Shown here: one piece after another, positions 4,820 to 5,112 of the stretch | How positions within the stretch are numbered: the first letter of the stretch is position 1 | Layout: each line of letters opens with the position of its first letter | Assembly: GCA_900552345.1 (NCBI GenBank) | Contig: URZN01000120.1 | Coordinates: 1 to 5,112, forward strand | Length of the DNA stretch: 5,112 bases | Direction of reading: 5' to 3' | DNA from: an uncultured Collinsella sp. | Lineage (GTDB): Bacteria > Actinomycetota > Coriobacteriia > Coriobacteriales > Coriobacteriaceae | Translations under genes and position numbers: made by a program | The notes under the pieces: model-generated | Seen by the model: the letters and a program-made list of their open reading frames with translations, nothing else | What the model was told of the DNA's origin: nothing | Databases searched by the model: none

Positions 4820-5112
4820 ATGGAGCGTGCAAGCGGTGTCCTCATGCCTGTCTCATCTCTGCCCGGACCATACGGAATCGGCGGCTTTGGCTGGAATGCC
4901 TACGACTTTGTCGATTTTCTTGCCTCGTGCAAACAACATTACTGGCAGATTCTGCCCCTTACGACGACGAGCTATGGCGACTCGCCCTATCAGTCGTTCT
5001 CGGCCCGTGCGGGCAACCCCAACTTCATTGACTTTGCCGAACTCATCGAGGCCGGCTATCTGGAGCAGTGCGATATCGACGGCGTGTACCTGGGCTCCGA
5101 TCCCAACAACGT
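4820..5112 (+). CDS. malQ: 4-alpha-glucanotransferase (amylomaltase), N-terminal part only
   Basis: MalQ is a cytoplasmic GH77 enzyme that moves alpha-1,4-glucan segments between maltodextrins and releases glucose, feeding glycogen and maltodextrin metabolism. Only the first 97 of roughly 500 residues are in the window. They are highly characteristic: RASGVLMPVSSLPGPYGIG (3-21), YWQILPL (41-47) and YGDSPYQSFSARAGNPNFID (52-71), all from the start of the GH77 barrel. The catalytic Asp/Glu residues lie beyond the edge. The start is slightly ambiguous. ATG 4820 has GGTGAG seven bases upstream. An in-frame GTG at 4808 would add four residues and sits close behind AAGAAGG. The gene follows the galE terminator after 163 bases and has its own leader, so it is a separate unit. 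Its regulator is not identifiable here. Confidence 0.95.
   Translation, partial: MERASGVLMPVSSLPGPYGIGGFGWNAYDFVDFLASCKQHYWQILPLTTTSYGDSPYQSFSARAGNPNFIDFAELIEAGYLEQCDIDGVYLGSDPNN

Overview
This window looks like chromosomal DNA from a high-GC actinobacterium. The best guess is a gut Coriobacteriia member close to Collinsella. The grounds are the GC-rich third codon positions, the Tat-exported coiled-coil peptidase, the Gram-positive-type MurB and the carbohydrate genes. This assignment is inference from style and gene content; no database was consulted. Four genes are essentially certain as families (LacI-type regulator, murB, galE, malQ). A fifth, a secreted NlpC/P60- or CHAP-like cell-wall hydrolase, is clear in architecture but not in exact name.

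Layout from left to right. A LacI-family regulator runs off the left edge on the minus strand (start at 635). A 240-base divergent spacer follows. It holds a candidate promoter and operator for the regulator, a long imperfect hairpin, and the murB start region. murB (876-1838, plus) makes UDP-N-acetylmuramate. It converges on the secreted hydrolase (3269-2064, minus). The 225 bases between these two genes are almost entirely inverted repeats: a terminator-like hairpin, then a near-palindrome of about 150 bases with 32-base perfectly complementary arms around a second hairpin. A 268-base divergent spacer separates the hydrolase from galE (3538-4599, plus). galE ends in a textbook terminator. 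A 163-base leader with promoter-like elements and a perfect 10-base palindrome precedes malQ (from 4820), which runs off the right edge.

The genes do not form one operon; each has its own spacer, and orientation changes several times. Two themes recur. One is envelope work: MurB makes a peptidoglycan precursor, the hydrolase probably cuts peptidoglycan, and GalE supplies UDP-galactose (possibly UDP-GalNAc) for surface glycans. The other is sugar use: GalE in the Leloir pathway, MalQ in maltodextrin metabolism, and a LacI-type regulator of unknown target.

I found no RNA genes, CRISPR array, intact insertion sequence or clearly novel multi-gene system. The least ordinary content is non-coding: the long perfect inverted repeat at 1921-2054, and the hairpin at 745-810, whose three mismatches all become G-U pairs on the minus strand.
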